64,000 bases of DNA from Erysipelotrichaceae bacterium (GTDB lineage: Bacteria > Bacillota_I > Bacilli_A > Erysipelotrichales > Erysipelotrichaceae), in NCBI GenBank assembly GCA_012523895.1, contig JAAYSZ010000036.1, positions 1-64,000 on the forward strand, written 5' to 3'. Every line of letters starts with the position of its first letter. Positions within the stretch are counted from its first letter, which is position 1. The notes beneath the pieces were generated by a model. That model searched no databases and had not been told where the DNA came from. It was given only the letters and a program-made list of their open reading frames with translations. The position numbers and the translations under genes are program-made. Shown in pieces: positions 1-9,119 of this stretch.

Positions 1-706
1 ATTTATTTTCCATTTCTTCCCATTTTTTTAAGAAAGCATATCGTGCAATAATTGAAGCACAAGCAACTGAAATGTATTTACTTTCTGCTTTTGTTTCAAA
101 ATGTATATTTTTAATTATTTCTTTTTCATATTTTAAATATTTAAAATAATTATGTTCTTTTGTAAATTGATCAACAATCAAAAGATTTGGAAGTTTTTCT
201 TTTTTATTTAAATTTATATATGCTTGATTGTGCAATAATGCTTTTATTTTGTTTAAGTTATAATTTGAGTGAACTTGATTATATTTTTTATTATCAACAA
301 TTAATAAACTATACGGAAGTAATTCCATTAGTGTAGGTGCAATATCTAAAATAAAATTATCAGTTAAAGTTTTTGAATCTTGGATATTTAGATCTTTGAT
401 TTTGTTATAATTATCTTCATTTACAATACATGCGCAAACAGTTATTGGACCAAAATAATCTCCTGTTCCAACTTCATCACTTCCTGCTTGATTTATAAAA
501 ATATTATCATAAAAAGCTGATGCATAGATATGTGCATCATTACCTTGAAAAACTACTTTATTAGTTGTATATACTGTAATTGTGCAATTTTCTAATTTAA
601 GTTGAAGATTTACATAAGGAATTTCCTTATTTACAATATTGTCTTTAAAAGTATTTTTTAGTTTTTCAATTTGTTTTAATGTTAAAGTTAATGTAATAGT
701 ATTCAT
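1..706 (-). CDS. rnhC: Ribonuclease HIII, partial (C-terminus beyond left window edge)
   Basis: Reverse-strand reading from ATG at 706 gives MNTITLTLTLKQIEKLKNTFKDN...INQAGSDEVGTGDYFGPITVCACIVNE; the GSDEVGTGDYFGP motif is typical of RNase HIII. Not in the ORF track because it runs off the window. Confidence 0.9.
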   Translation of the reverse strand, partial: MNTITLTLTLKQIEKLKNTFKDNIVNKEIPYVNLQLKLENCTITVYTTNKVVFQGNDAHIYASAFYDNIFINQAGSDEVGTGDYFGPITVCACIVNEDNYNKIKDLNIQDSKTLTDNFILDIAPTLMELLPYSLLIVDNKKYNQVHSNYNLNKIKALLHNQAYINLNKKEKLPNLLIVDQFTKEHNYFKYLKYEKEIIKNIHFETKAESKYISVACASIIARYAFLKKWEEMENK

Positions 707-782
707 TCTAATATATTAACACATGAATTGAATTTAAAACTATATTTGAGTATTATATATGAGGAAATAAGGTGGATTAATT

Positions 783-1457
783 ATGGAAACAATTAATGTG
801 TATATGATTGTAAATGTTGTTGTAATACTGTTTTATATTATTATGTTTTATAGAGGTGTTAAAACAGGTTTTTTAGTACAATTAGCTAATACTTTAGGAA
901 TAATTGTGTCTTTATTAGTTTCTGCATATGTTGCTCCTGTATTTGCGGAATACATTGATTTATGGCCTCATAGTTGGACTTTTACTAATACTGAAATATT
1001 AAACACTTTGTTTTATTCAAAGATTAATGAACTTGCTTGGTTTTTCTTATTGATATTATTATTGAATATAGTATTTTCACTAATTAAACCAGCATTTAAA
1101 GCTTTACAAAAGGTTCCTTTAATTAAACAGTTGAGTGGTATATTAGGAGGAGCTTTAAGTATTGTTTTAACAACTTTATGGATATTATTGATTTGTATGC
1201 TACTTAGTTCACCATTAATAAAAAATGGTATGGATATATATAATAATACTGTTTTATATGATATAGATAATTATTTTCAAAATGGTATTGTTTCATTTTT
1301 AGATCCAATGAATGATAGTGAAACAATAAACAAAATAATTATGGGTATTGAAGAGCTTAATGATGATGATAAAACTTGGTTAAGAAACTTTTTAGATGAA
1401 AATCATTTTGAAGATTTACCAATAGAGGAATTTACACAAAGAGATGAATCAAATTAA
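783..1457 (+). CDS. CvpA family membrane protein
   Basis: Four hydrophobic segments and the position directly upstream of mutS2 are typical of CvpA; overlaps the mutS2 start by 14 nt. Confidence 0.75.
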   Translation: METINVYMIVNVVVILFYIIMFYRGVKTGFLVQLANTLGIIVSLLVSAYVAPVFAEYIDLWPHSWTFTNTEILNTLFYSKINELAWFFLLILLLNIVFSLIKPAFKALQKVPLIKQLSGILGGALSIVLTTLWILLICMLLSSPLIKNGMDIYNNTVLYDIDNYFQNGIVSFLDPMNDSETINKIIMGIEELNDDDKTWLRNFLDENHFEDLPIEEFTQRDESN

Positions 1458-3744
1458 AGAAAGAATTGAATTAGATGTACTCATTAAACAGATGTCTTCA
1501 TACTGTTCTTTTTCTCTTGGTAAAAAACATCTTGAAGAAATTTCTCCTACCTTTGATAGATTAATTATTAAAAGAAATAATGAAAGAATAAAAGAGGCAC
1601 TAGATTTAACATATAAGTATGGAAGTATGCCTTTTAATGGGTTTAAAGATATTACTTTATCTTTAGAATATGCTTTAAAAAATAAAACTTTAACTAGTAT
1701 AGAGTGCTTAAATATTTTAGATCACTTTAGAGGTATAAAGGATATTGAAAATTATTTCAAAGAATATAAGGAAGATTATTCATCTATAGATGAACTAGTA
1801 GAGTCATTATATTATGATAATAATTTATATAAGTTTTTAATGAGTTGTTTTAATGAGTATGGAGAAATAAAGGATAGTGCATCTAAAGAATTATCACTGA
1901 TTAGAAACAAATTAAAAAAACTTGAAAATGAATTATCTTCTTTAATTGAAAAATACAAAAAAGATAATGCATCAAGACTAGTGGATGGAATAGTTTCTAG
2001 AAGAAATGATAGGGTAGTTGTTTTAGCTAAAAATACTGATAAAAATATTTTAGGAGGTTTTGTTTATGGTGAAAGTGCATCTGGACAAGCTGTATATTTA
2101 GAACCTCCTGTATTTATTGAAATTAATAATAGAAAACTTAGTCTGAAGTCTCAAGAAGAACAAGAAATTGAAAGGATTTTAATAGAGTGTACTTCTAGAG
2201 TTAAAGAAGTTGCAAGTTTTTTACAATATAATTTGAGTACTGTTGCTTTATTAGATAGTCTTTTTGCAAGAAGTGAGTGGGGTAAAAACAATAATTGTAC
2301 TACGGGAGAATTAGTAGATACTAAAGAACTTTATTTACATAAAGCAAGACATCCATTAATTGATCCTAAAGCTGTTGTTTCTAATACATATACTATAAAA
2401 GAACCATATAGAGTACTTTTAATCACTGGTCCTAATACTGGAGGTAAAACAGTTAGTTTAAAAATTATTGGTTTGATGGTTTTAATGACATATTGTGGAA
2501 TGCCAATTTCTTGTGATAGTGCTAAAATACCATTTTTTGATAATGTTTATCTTGATATAGGTGATGAACAATCAGTGGTATCTAGTTTAAGTACTTTTAG
2601 TGCTCATTTATCTAAGCTTGCTCATATTTGTAATAATGCGACAAGTGAAAGTTTAATATTATTAGATGAACTTGGTTCTGGTACAGACCCTAAAGAAGGA
2701 GAAAGTTTAGCAATTGCAGTTTTAAATGAATTAAGAGAAAGAAAATCAATGATTGTTGCAACTACTCATTATGGAAGGTTAAAGACTTATGGAAAAAAAC
2801 ATGATGATATTCTAGTCGCAATGGTTCAATTTGATTTAGAAAATATGATGCCTACATATAAATTTATTGAAGGTCTAACAGGTCAAAGTAATGCTTTTGA
2901 TATTGCATTAAGATATGGATTAAATCCAAAGATAATTAATTATGCAAAGTTTTTAAAAGAACAAGGTAAAACGAAGGAAGATAAATTACTAGAAAAATTG
3001 GAAAAACAACTTTTAGTTAATCAAAATATTGAAATTGAATTAAAAGAAAAATTGGAACAAATAAATAAAGATAAAGAAATAATAGAAAAAGAAAAATTGT
3101 ATTTAGAGAATAATAAAGAAAAGTTAATTGATGAAGCAAAACTAGAGGCTAGTCTTTATTTAGAAGAGAGAAAAGAAGAAGCTGATAAGATTATTTCAGA
3201 ACTTAGATCCAAAAGTAATGATATAAAATATCATGAAGCTTTAATAATTAAAAAGAAACTTGATGATAAAGAAGAGATTAATGAAGTAGAAGAAGTAAGT
3301 AATAAAGAATTTAAAGTTGGAGATGTTGTATCAATTAGAGCTACTAATCAAATTGGAGTTATTACTTCAATTAGTAAAAAACAAGTTGATATTGATGTAA
3401 GAGGGATTAGAGTTAAAGCCAAATTATCTAATATTAGACATAGTGATAAAAAAATTGCAAAAAAGAAAACAACTTTTGTAAATACTCATAAAATTACAGA
3501 ATCTACTTTTGAATGTAATTTAATTGGTTTAAGAGTTGAGGAAGCTTTAGTGGAATTAGATAAATTTTTAGATAATGCAAAATTTTCTAGACTTCCAATG
3601 GTTAGAATTATTCATGGTGATGGTACTGGTGCATTAAGAAATGCAGTACATGAAAGATTAAGAAATGATAATAGTGTAAAGGAGTTTAGGCTAGGAATGC
3701 CTAATGAAGGTGGTACTGGTGCTACAGTAGTAAATTTTAGGTGA
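1444..3744 (+). CDS. mutS2: Endonuclease MutS2
   Basis: Walker A TGPNTGGKTVSLK, LDELGSGTDPKEGE, and C-terminal Smr domain (LIGLRVEEALVELDKFLD...RIIHGDGTGALR). Confidence 0.95.
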   Translation: MNQIKERIELDVLIKQMSSYCSFSLGKKHLEEISPTFDRLIIKRNNERIKEALDLTYKYGSMPFNGFKDITLSLEYALKNKTLTSIECLNILDHFRGIKDIENYFKEYKEDYSSIDELVESLYYDNNLYKFLMSCFNEYGEIKDSASKELSLIRNKLKKLENELSSLIEKYKKDNASRLVDGIVSRRNDRVVVLAKNTDKNILGGFVYGESASGQAVYLEPPVFIEINNRKLSLKSQEEQEIERILIECTSRVKEVASFLQYNLSTVALLDSLFARSEWGKNNNCTTGELVDTKELYLHKARHPLIDPKAVVSNTYTIKEPYRVLLITGPNTGGKTVSLKIIGLMVLMTYCGMPISCDSAKIPFFDNVYLDIGDEQSVVSSLSTFSAHLSKLAHICNNATSESLILLDELGSGTDPKEGESLAIAVLNELRERKSMIVATTHYGRLKTYGKKHDDILVAMVQFDLENMMPTYKFIEGLTGQSNAFDIALRYGLNPKIINYAKFLKEQGKTKEDKLLEKLEKQLLVNQNIEIELKEKLEQINKDKEIIEKEKLYLENNKEKLIDEAKLEASLYLEERKEEADKIISELRSKSNDIKYHEALIIKKKLDDKEEINEVEEVSNKEFKVGDVVSIRATNQIGVITSISKKQVDIDVRGIRVKAKLSNIRHSDKKIAKKKTTFVNTHKITESTFECNLIGLRVEEALVELDKFLDNAKFSRLPMVRIIHGDGTGALRNAVHERLRNDNSVKEFRLGMPNEGGTGATVVNFR

Positions 3745-3747
3745 AAT

Positions 3748-5511
3748 ATGAAAGATTATTTAAAAGCTAAATTATCAACATTACCACAAGAACCTGGTTG
3801 TTATCTTATGAAGGATAAAAGAGGCAAAATATTATATGTTGGTAAGGCAAAAAATTTAAAAAATAGAGTCAATCAATATTTTGTAGGTGCACATGATTAT
3901 AAAACTACTAAGATGGTTAGTCTTGTGCACGATTTTGATTTTGTAATTACTGATAGTGAAAAAGCAGCACTTATTTTAGAGATAAATTTAATTAAAAAAT
4001 ATAGACCAAAATATAATATTATGTTTATCGATGATAAGACTTATCCATATATAAAACTTACTAATGAAAAATATCCTACTTTAAGTGTTGTTAGAGATAT
4101 TAAAAAAGATAGAAACAGTAAGTATTTTGGTCCTTATCCTGATGTTTTTGCGGCTAATCAAACATTAAAAATTCTTAGAGAACTTTATCCGTTAAGAAGA
4201 TGTAAAACAATGCCTAAAAAAGTTTGTTTATATTATCATTTAAATCAATGTTTAGGTCCTTGTGAGTATGATATTGATCCTTTAATATATGAAGAAATGT
4301 CAGAGAAAATTACTAAGTTTTTAAGAGGAGATACTAAAGAAACTATTGATGAGTTATATAAAAAAATGTATGAAGCTAGTGATAATTTGGAGTATGAAAA
4401 AGCTAAGCTTTATAATGATTCAATTAATTCTATAAATTATGTTGTGTCAAAACAAGAAGTTGATAAAATGGATAATTATGATATTGATGTTTTTGCATAT
4501 CATAGTGATAAAGGATATATTGCCATACAAGGCTTTATGATAAGAAGTGGAAAGCTTTTAGAAAGAGAATTTAAGTTATTAGCATTGTATGGTGATCCTG
4601 ATGAAGAATTTATTTCATTTATTAGCCAATATTATGAAAATCATATTAAACCAAGTGAAATTGTTTTACCTTTAGCAATTGATATAGAAGGTTTAAATGA
4701 AATATTAGATACAAAAATAGTTCAACCGCATAAAGGATATAGAAAAAAGCTTATTGATATGTGTTTAAATAATGCGATAAAACAATTAGAATTAAAATTT
4801 GAAGTTGCACAAAAGAAATATGATGATATTGAAAAAGCTAATAATCAATTAAATGAATTGTTGAATAAAGATATTTCAAGAATTGAATTATTTGATATTT
4901 CTCATATATCAGGAGCATTTACAGTTGGAGCAATGGTAGTGTATGAAGATGGTTTACCGTTAAAGAAAGATTATAGATTATATAAGTTAAGCACTGGAAA
5001 TAGTGATTTTGATTCAATGAAAGAAATATTATATAGAAGATATTTTAGATTGTTAAGTGAAGAAGAAATAATGCCTGACTGTGTTATTGTCGATGGTGGA
5101 AAACCTCAAATAAATGCCGCAAAAGAAATTATTTCTTCACTTGGTTTAAATATTATAATTTTAGGTTTAGCAAAGGATGAACATCATTCTACTTCTATTT
5201 TACTTGATGAAGATTTAAATGAATTAGAAGTTGATAAAGATAGTGAATTATTTTTCTTGTTTGCTCGTATGCAAGATGAAGTTCATAGATTTGCGATAAC
5301 TTATCATAAAAAATTAAGAAAAAAAGCTCAAACAAAATCAATATTAGATGAAATTGATGGAGTAGGAAAAGTTAGAAAAGAAAAATTGTTAAAGCATTTT
5401 AAAAGTTTTAAAGCAATTAAAAATGCTAGTATTCAAGAGTTAAGTGAAGTTGTACCTAATAATGTTGCACAAAATATATATAGGGTACTAAATGATAGCG
5501 ATATGCTATAA
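3748..5511 (+). CDS. uvrC: Excinuclease ABC subunit C
   Basis: N-terminal GIY-YIG (PGCYLMKDKRGKILYVGKAKNLKNRV), UVR motif, C-terminal endonuclease and HhH. Confidence 0.96.
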   Translation: MKDYLKAKLSTLPQEPGCYLMKDKRGKILYVGKAKNLKNRVNQYFVGAHDYKTTKMVSLVHDFDFVITDSEKAALILEINLIKKYRPKYNIMFIDDKTYPYIKLTNEKYPTLSVVRDIKKDRNSKYFGPYPDVFAANQTLKILRELYPLRRCKTMPKKVCLYYHLNQCLGPCEYDIDPLIYEEMSEKITKFLRGDTKETIDELYKKMYEASDNLEYEKAKLYNDSINSINYVVSKQEVDKMDNYDIDVFAYHSDKGYIAIQGFMIRSGKLLEREFKLLALYGDPDEEFISFISQYYENHIKPSEIVLPLAIDIEGLNEILDTKIVQPHKGYRKKLIDMCLNNAIKQLELKFEVAQKKYDDIEKANNQLNELLNKDISRIELFDISHISGAFTVGAMVVYEDGLPLKKDYRLYKLSTGNSDFDSMKEILYRRYFRLLSEEEIMPDCVIVDGGKPQINAAKEIISSLGLNIIILGLAKDEHHSTSILLDEDLNELEVDKDSELFFLFARMQDEVHRFAITYHKKLRKKAQTKSILDEIDGVGKVRKEKLLKHFKSFKAIKNASIQELSEVVPNNVAQNIYRVLNDSDML

Positions 5512-5530
5512 TTTTTAAGGAGGTAAATAA

Positions 5531-6529
5531 ATGAAAAAGGGAAGTATAGCATTAATAATTTCTGTGACTGTTATTTTTTTTAGTGCTTTTTCATTTATGA
5601 ATTATAACTTTGATCCTTTATCTAGATATCCATATCAAAATGAAGAACATAGAAAACTTATCAAACAATATCTTAGTGATGAAGAAATTGAATATATTAT
5701 TGAGTATAGTATTGCGCCTAGTTTATTTATAGATTTTATAAAAGATAGTGATTTTAATATATATCATGCCACAGAATATAATGAGTTAAGTAAACTACAA
5801 TGGAATCTTCCTAGTTCTAATATAGTTAAAATGGTTGAAGAAACTAGAGAGTATATGAGTGTTGAAGTATTAAATGCTTTTTTAATACATTATTCTTATA
5901 GTGAAGTATATTATTGGCTTAAGCATGGAGATGAATATAATCCAAATTCTAATTTAGTTATTAACGCTGGAGATATGAGTGCATATGTAGATGATAATAA
6001 TTCTATAAGTATTAGAACTCCGTTTAATTTACAAAGATTAAATGAAAAAATACCAACATTGTATGATAATGCTTTAATTGTGGATGTTGCTATACAGAAA
6101 CCTCTAATTGAATTGTGCAACGCAATTAGTAAAGAAGGTTTTCAATATGGAGATTGTGGAGGTTTACTTGTAGAAAATGCTTATATTTCATATCAACAAC
6201 AAAAATCTTTATATGATAGTGCAATAGCAGTACACGGAAATGATGCTTCATATTATGAATTTTATCCAGGTCATAGTGAGCATCAACTTGGTTTAGCAGT
6301 TGATTTTGTGGTTGATGGTGTTGAAAGTGATGATTTTGTAAGAACAAATCAAAGCTTTTGGTTAGAAAACAATGCGTATAAGTTTGGTTTTATTCAAACA
6401 TATAGTTTAGACAAGGCATATTTATATAACAAAAAAGCTCAACCTAATCATTATAGATATGTAGGGGTTGAGCTAGCAAAATATATGTATGATAATAAAC
6501 TTTCTTTAAAAGAAACTTTAGGAAAGTAA
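5531..6529 (+). CDS. D-alanyl-D-alanine carboxypeptidase family protein (VanY/peptidase M15B-like), membrane anchored
   Basis: N-terminal hydrophobic segment; EFYPGHSEHQLGLAVDFVVDG and QPNHYRYVG motifs of M15B peptidases. Confidence 0.85.
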   Translation: MKKGSIALIISVTVIFFSAFSFMNYNFDPLSRYPYQNEEHRKLIKQYLSDEEIEYIIEYSIAPSLFIDFIKDSDFNIYHATEYNELSKLQWNLPSSNIVKMVEETREYMSVEVLNAFLIHYSYSEVYYWLKHGDEYNPNSNLVINAGDMSAYVDDNNSISIRTPFNLQRLNEKIPTLYDNALIVDVAIQKPLIELCNAISKEGFQYGDCGGLLVENAYISYQQQKSLYDSAIAVHGNDASYYEFYPGHSEHQLGLAVDFVVDGVESDDFVRTNQSFWLENNAYKFGFIQTYSLDKAYLYNKKAQPNHYRYVGVELAKYMYDNKLSLKETLGK

Positions 6530-6919
6530 TTATATTTTTCTCATTGCTTTAATTAATCTACTTTCATTTGATACTGATGCTTTTTTAACTGTGTTTACTA
6601 AGCTTGTGTTAATTCTTTTTACACCACGATCTTCTGAATCTTTATAGTTTTTATAAAATAAATAAGTTAATACAATAAATGGAGAAAGCTTTTTAATTTT
6701 ATTAATTAAATTTTTTACCTCAGTATTTATTATATTAATAGTTTCATCTATTTTTTTGGTTTTATCAGTAATTTTTTGAATTTCAGGTTTTTGTAACTTT
6801 ATTTTTTTATTTAAGTTAACTAATTTTGACAATAATAAAAATAATGTAATAATAGTTATTACAACTGCTAAGTATAGTAACCAATAGTTGTATGGATATA
6901 AATTAAACATTTTATTCAC
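6530..6919 (-). CDS. Hypothetical membrane protein with coiled-coil segment
   Basis: One N-terminal hydrophobic helix then a Lys/Ile-rich helical region; stop codon abuts the stop of the convergent M15 peptidase gene. Confidence 0.5.
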   Translation of the reverse strand: MNKMFNLYPYNYWLLYLAVVITIITLFLLLSKLVNLNKKIKLQKPEIQKITDKTKKIDETINIINTEVKNLINKIKKLSPFIVLTYLFYKNYKDSEDRGVKRINTSLVNTVKKASVSNESRLIKAMRKI

Positions 6920-6958
6920 CTAAGAAGATTATAACATTATTAAATTAATAGAGGAAAT

Positions 6959-7414
6959 ATGAAAATTATAGTTGTTTCAGATAACCATGGTAGAAGTGAT
7001 TGGATCCCTAATGTAATGAAAAGGCATAGAGATGCTGATTATTTTATTCACTGTGGAGATATAGAATTACATCCTAGCGAAGTGTTTGGGTTTATTTGTG
7101 TTAGGGGAAACAATGATTATTATGATTATCCTGAATTTAGAGTCTTAAATGTGGGGAAGCATAATATATTTATTACCCATGGACATAGAATGATGCTTTT
7201 TAAAGATAGATCTATACTAGTTAATAAAGCTAAAGAATATGGATGTAATATTGTTTGTTTTGGACATACACATGTATTTGAATATCAAATTCTTGATGGA
7301 GTGCATCTAATAAATCCAGGTAGTATTAGATATAATAGGGATTTTAGTAGGCCTTGTTATGCAATACTTGAAATACAAGGTGATGATATAAGAGTAAGTA
7401 GAGTAGAATATTAA
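6959..7414 (+). CDS. YfcE/MJ0936-family metallophosphoesterase
   Basis: SDNHGR, HCGDIE, RGNND, THGH, FGHTHV motifs. Confidence 0.9.
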   Translation: MKIIVVSDNHGRSDWIPNVMKRHRDADYFIHCGDIELHPSEVFGFICVRGNNDYYDYPEFRVLNVGKHNIFITHGHRMMLFKDRSILVNKAKEYGCNIVCFGHTHVFEYQILDGVHLINPGSIRYNRDFSRPCYAILEIQGDDIRVSRVEY

Positions 7415-7449
7415 AAAACATTAGAAATTTTGTAATCTAATGTTTTTTT
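7413..7449. terminator. Bidirectional intrinsic terminator
   Basis: AAAAAACATTAGA...TCTAATGTTTTTTT inverted repeat between convergent genes. Confidence 0.8.
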
Positions 7450-7458
7450 ATTGTTATA

Positions 7459-8415
7459 TTAATTATTTGCAAGATGAATTGCAAATTCACCAATTTCATC
7501 TTTGAAGTAAATAAAGTTCATTCTTCCTTTATCATCATATTTAATTGTTGATTCATCAAATTCATAGCCCAATTCTTCAAAGTATCGTTTTGCTCTATCG
7601 CAATTATCTACACCTATAGCAATGTGGCCTTTTGTACCTTTATTATATTCAGGTTTCATTACTTCAATTAAGTTTCCAGCAAAGTAACTCTTTGGAGCTT
7701 CTTTTACATCTTTTTGAAGTAGTTTTCCATAAGCATCCGCAATTTCTTTACTATTTTCACTATTAATTCCAACATGCTTAATGTTAATGTTTAGCATATT
7801 ATTAACAGCTTCTTTAGTTAATTTTTCAATTTTATCAAAATCTTTATTTGCAATTGCTTTTTTATCAATCATCCAAGTTCCACCACAAGCAATGATTTTT
7901 GGATTAGCCAAATAGTCATTAATATTTTTTGCATTAATTCCACCCGTAGGCATAAATTTAATTGAAGAATACGGAGCACTTAGTGCACTTATCATTTTTA
8001 AACCACCTAATGGTTCAGCAGGGAAGAATTTAACTAATTCTAATCCTAACGATATTGCAACTTCTATATCTGATGCATTAGCAACTCCTGGAATAATAGG
8101 GATATCTTTTTCTTGACAATATTTTACTATTTCTGGATTTAAACCTGGAGAAACAATAAATTCCGCACCAGCCTCAATTGCAGAATCAACTTGATCTTTT
8201 GTAATAACAGTTCCAGCACCAATTACCATATCAGGACAAGCTTTTCTCATTTCAATCATTGAATCATGAGCAGCATCAGTTCTGTATGTAACTTCAGCAA
8301 CAGGGAGACCTCCATTTGAAAGTGCTTTTGCTAAAGGCGCAGCATCTTCAACATTTTCAAGTGCAATTACAGGGACGATTCCAATATTATGGATTTTTTT
8401 TAATAAATTACTCAT
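7459..8415 (-). CDS. KDPG/KHG aldolase fused to a C-terminal VOC (glyoxalase-like) domain
   Basis: N-terminal ~210 aa has EVTYRTDAA, GAGTVI, SPGLNPEIVKYC, KFFPAEPLGG, MPTGGIN (Eda-like); C-terminal ~100 aa (IKHVGINSENSKEIADAYG...HIAIGVDNCDRAKRYFEELGYEF) is VOC-like. Confidence 0.85.
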   Translation of the reverse strand: MSNLLKKIHNIGIVPVIALENVEDAAPLAKALSNGGLPVAEVTYRTDAAHDSMIEMRKACPDMVIGAGTVITKDQVDSAIEAGAEFIVSPGLNPEIVKYCQEKDIPIIPGVANASDIEVAISLGLELVKFFPAEPLGGLKMISALSAPYSSIKFMPTGGINAKNINDYLANPKIIACGGTWMIDKKAIANKDFDKIEKLTKEAVNNMLNINIKHVGINSENSKEIADAYGKLLQKDVKEAPKSYFAGNLIEVMKPEYNKGTKGHIAIGVDNCDRAKRYFEELGYEFDESTIKYDDKGRMNFIYFKDEIGEFAIHLANN

Positions 8416-8566
8416 TATATCAACTCTTTCTAGGATAATTAAAACAATGTTTTATCCACTATTATCTTAACATTAATTTAGTGAAAATTTACATATAAAT
8501 AGAAAAAAGATTATTATTAAAGTTTTTGATTATAAAGTAAAGATTATATAAATATGGCTTAATTAC

Positions 8567-8595
8567 TTGCAAAAATGACTTTCTTGGAATATACT
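8567..8595 (+). promoter_or_regulatory. Putative sigma-A promoter of the rimP-nusA-infB operon
   Basis: TTGCAA, 17-nt spacer, TATACT. Confidence 0.55.
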
Positions 8596-8608
8596 AATAG
8601 ATGACTAC

Positions 8609-8630
8609 AAGGAGTGCCGATGCACTCCTT
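8609..8630 (+). promoter_or_regulatory. 5' UTR hairpin (rimP-leader-like)
   Basis: AAGGAGTGC-CGAT-GCACTCCTT perfect 9-bp stem close to the predicted transcription start; no U-tract. Confidence 0.55.
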
Positions 8631-8652
8631 AATTTATGGAAAAGGAGAGTAA

Positions 8653-9111
8653 ATGAATCAAATAGCTAGAATTAAAGAACTTATAGAGCCGACTTTAATT
8701 AGTAATGAAGTTAAACTCTATGACATCAAATGGACTAATGATAAGAAAAACAGAATACTACAAGTATCAATTGTAAAAGATGATGGAACTATGGATTTAG
8801 ATACATGTGCACTTGTAAGTGAGAGTATTTCAAATTTATTAGATGATGAAATCGATAGTAAATATGTACTTGAAGTGTGTAGTCCAGGAGCTGAAAGAGA
8901 AATTAAAGATCTTAATGAATTAGAAAATTTAGTTGGTAAGCATGTGTTTGTTAGATTAAATTATTCAATTAAGGGTAAAAATGAATTTAGAGGCGATTTA
9001 GTGGAAGTTGGTTCAAGTATATTACTTAAATATAAAGACAGAGCAGTGTATAAAACACTAGAATTTAATAGAGAGGAGATAGAATTTATCCGTTTAGCGG
9101 TAAATATTTAA
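8653..9111 (+). CDS. rimP: Ribosome maturation factor RimP
   Basis: YVLEVCSPGAEREIKDLNELENLVGKHVFVRL motif and position upstream of nusA. Confidence 0.92.
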   Translation: MNQIARIKELIEPTLISNEVKLYDIKWTNDKKNRILQVSIVKDDGTMDLDTCALVSESISNLLDDEIDSKYVLEVCSPGAEREIKDLNELENLVGKHVFVRLNYSIKGKNEFRGDLVEVGSSILLKYKDRAVYKTLEFNREEIEFIRLAVNI

Positions 9112-9119
9112 TTAAAGAA

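Noticed and set aside
3742-3750. Possible MutS2-UvrC fusion through TGA readthrough (TGA AAT ATG is in frame)
   Set aside because: Both proteins are complete at their normal ends, and TGA is a common stop in this window; the frame coincidence has a 1-in-3 chance.
5911-6347. Two antisense ORFs inside the M15 peptidase gene
   Set aside because: They are opposite a well-supported CDS and have composition typical of antisense translation.
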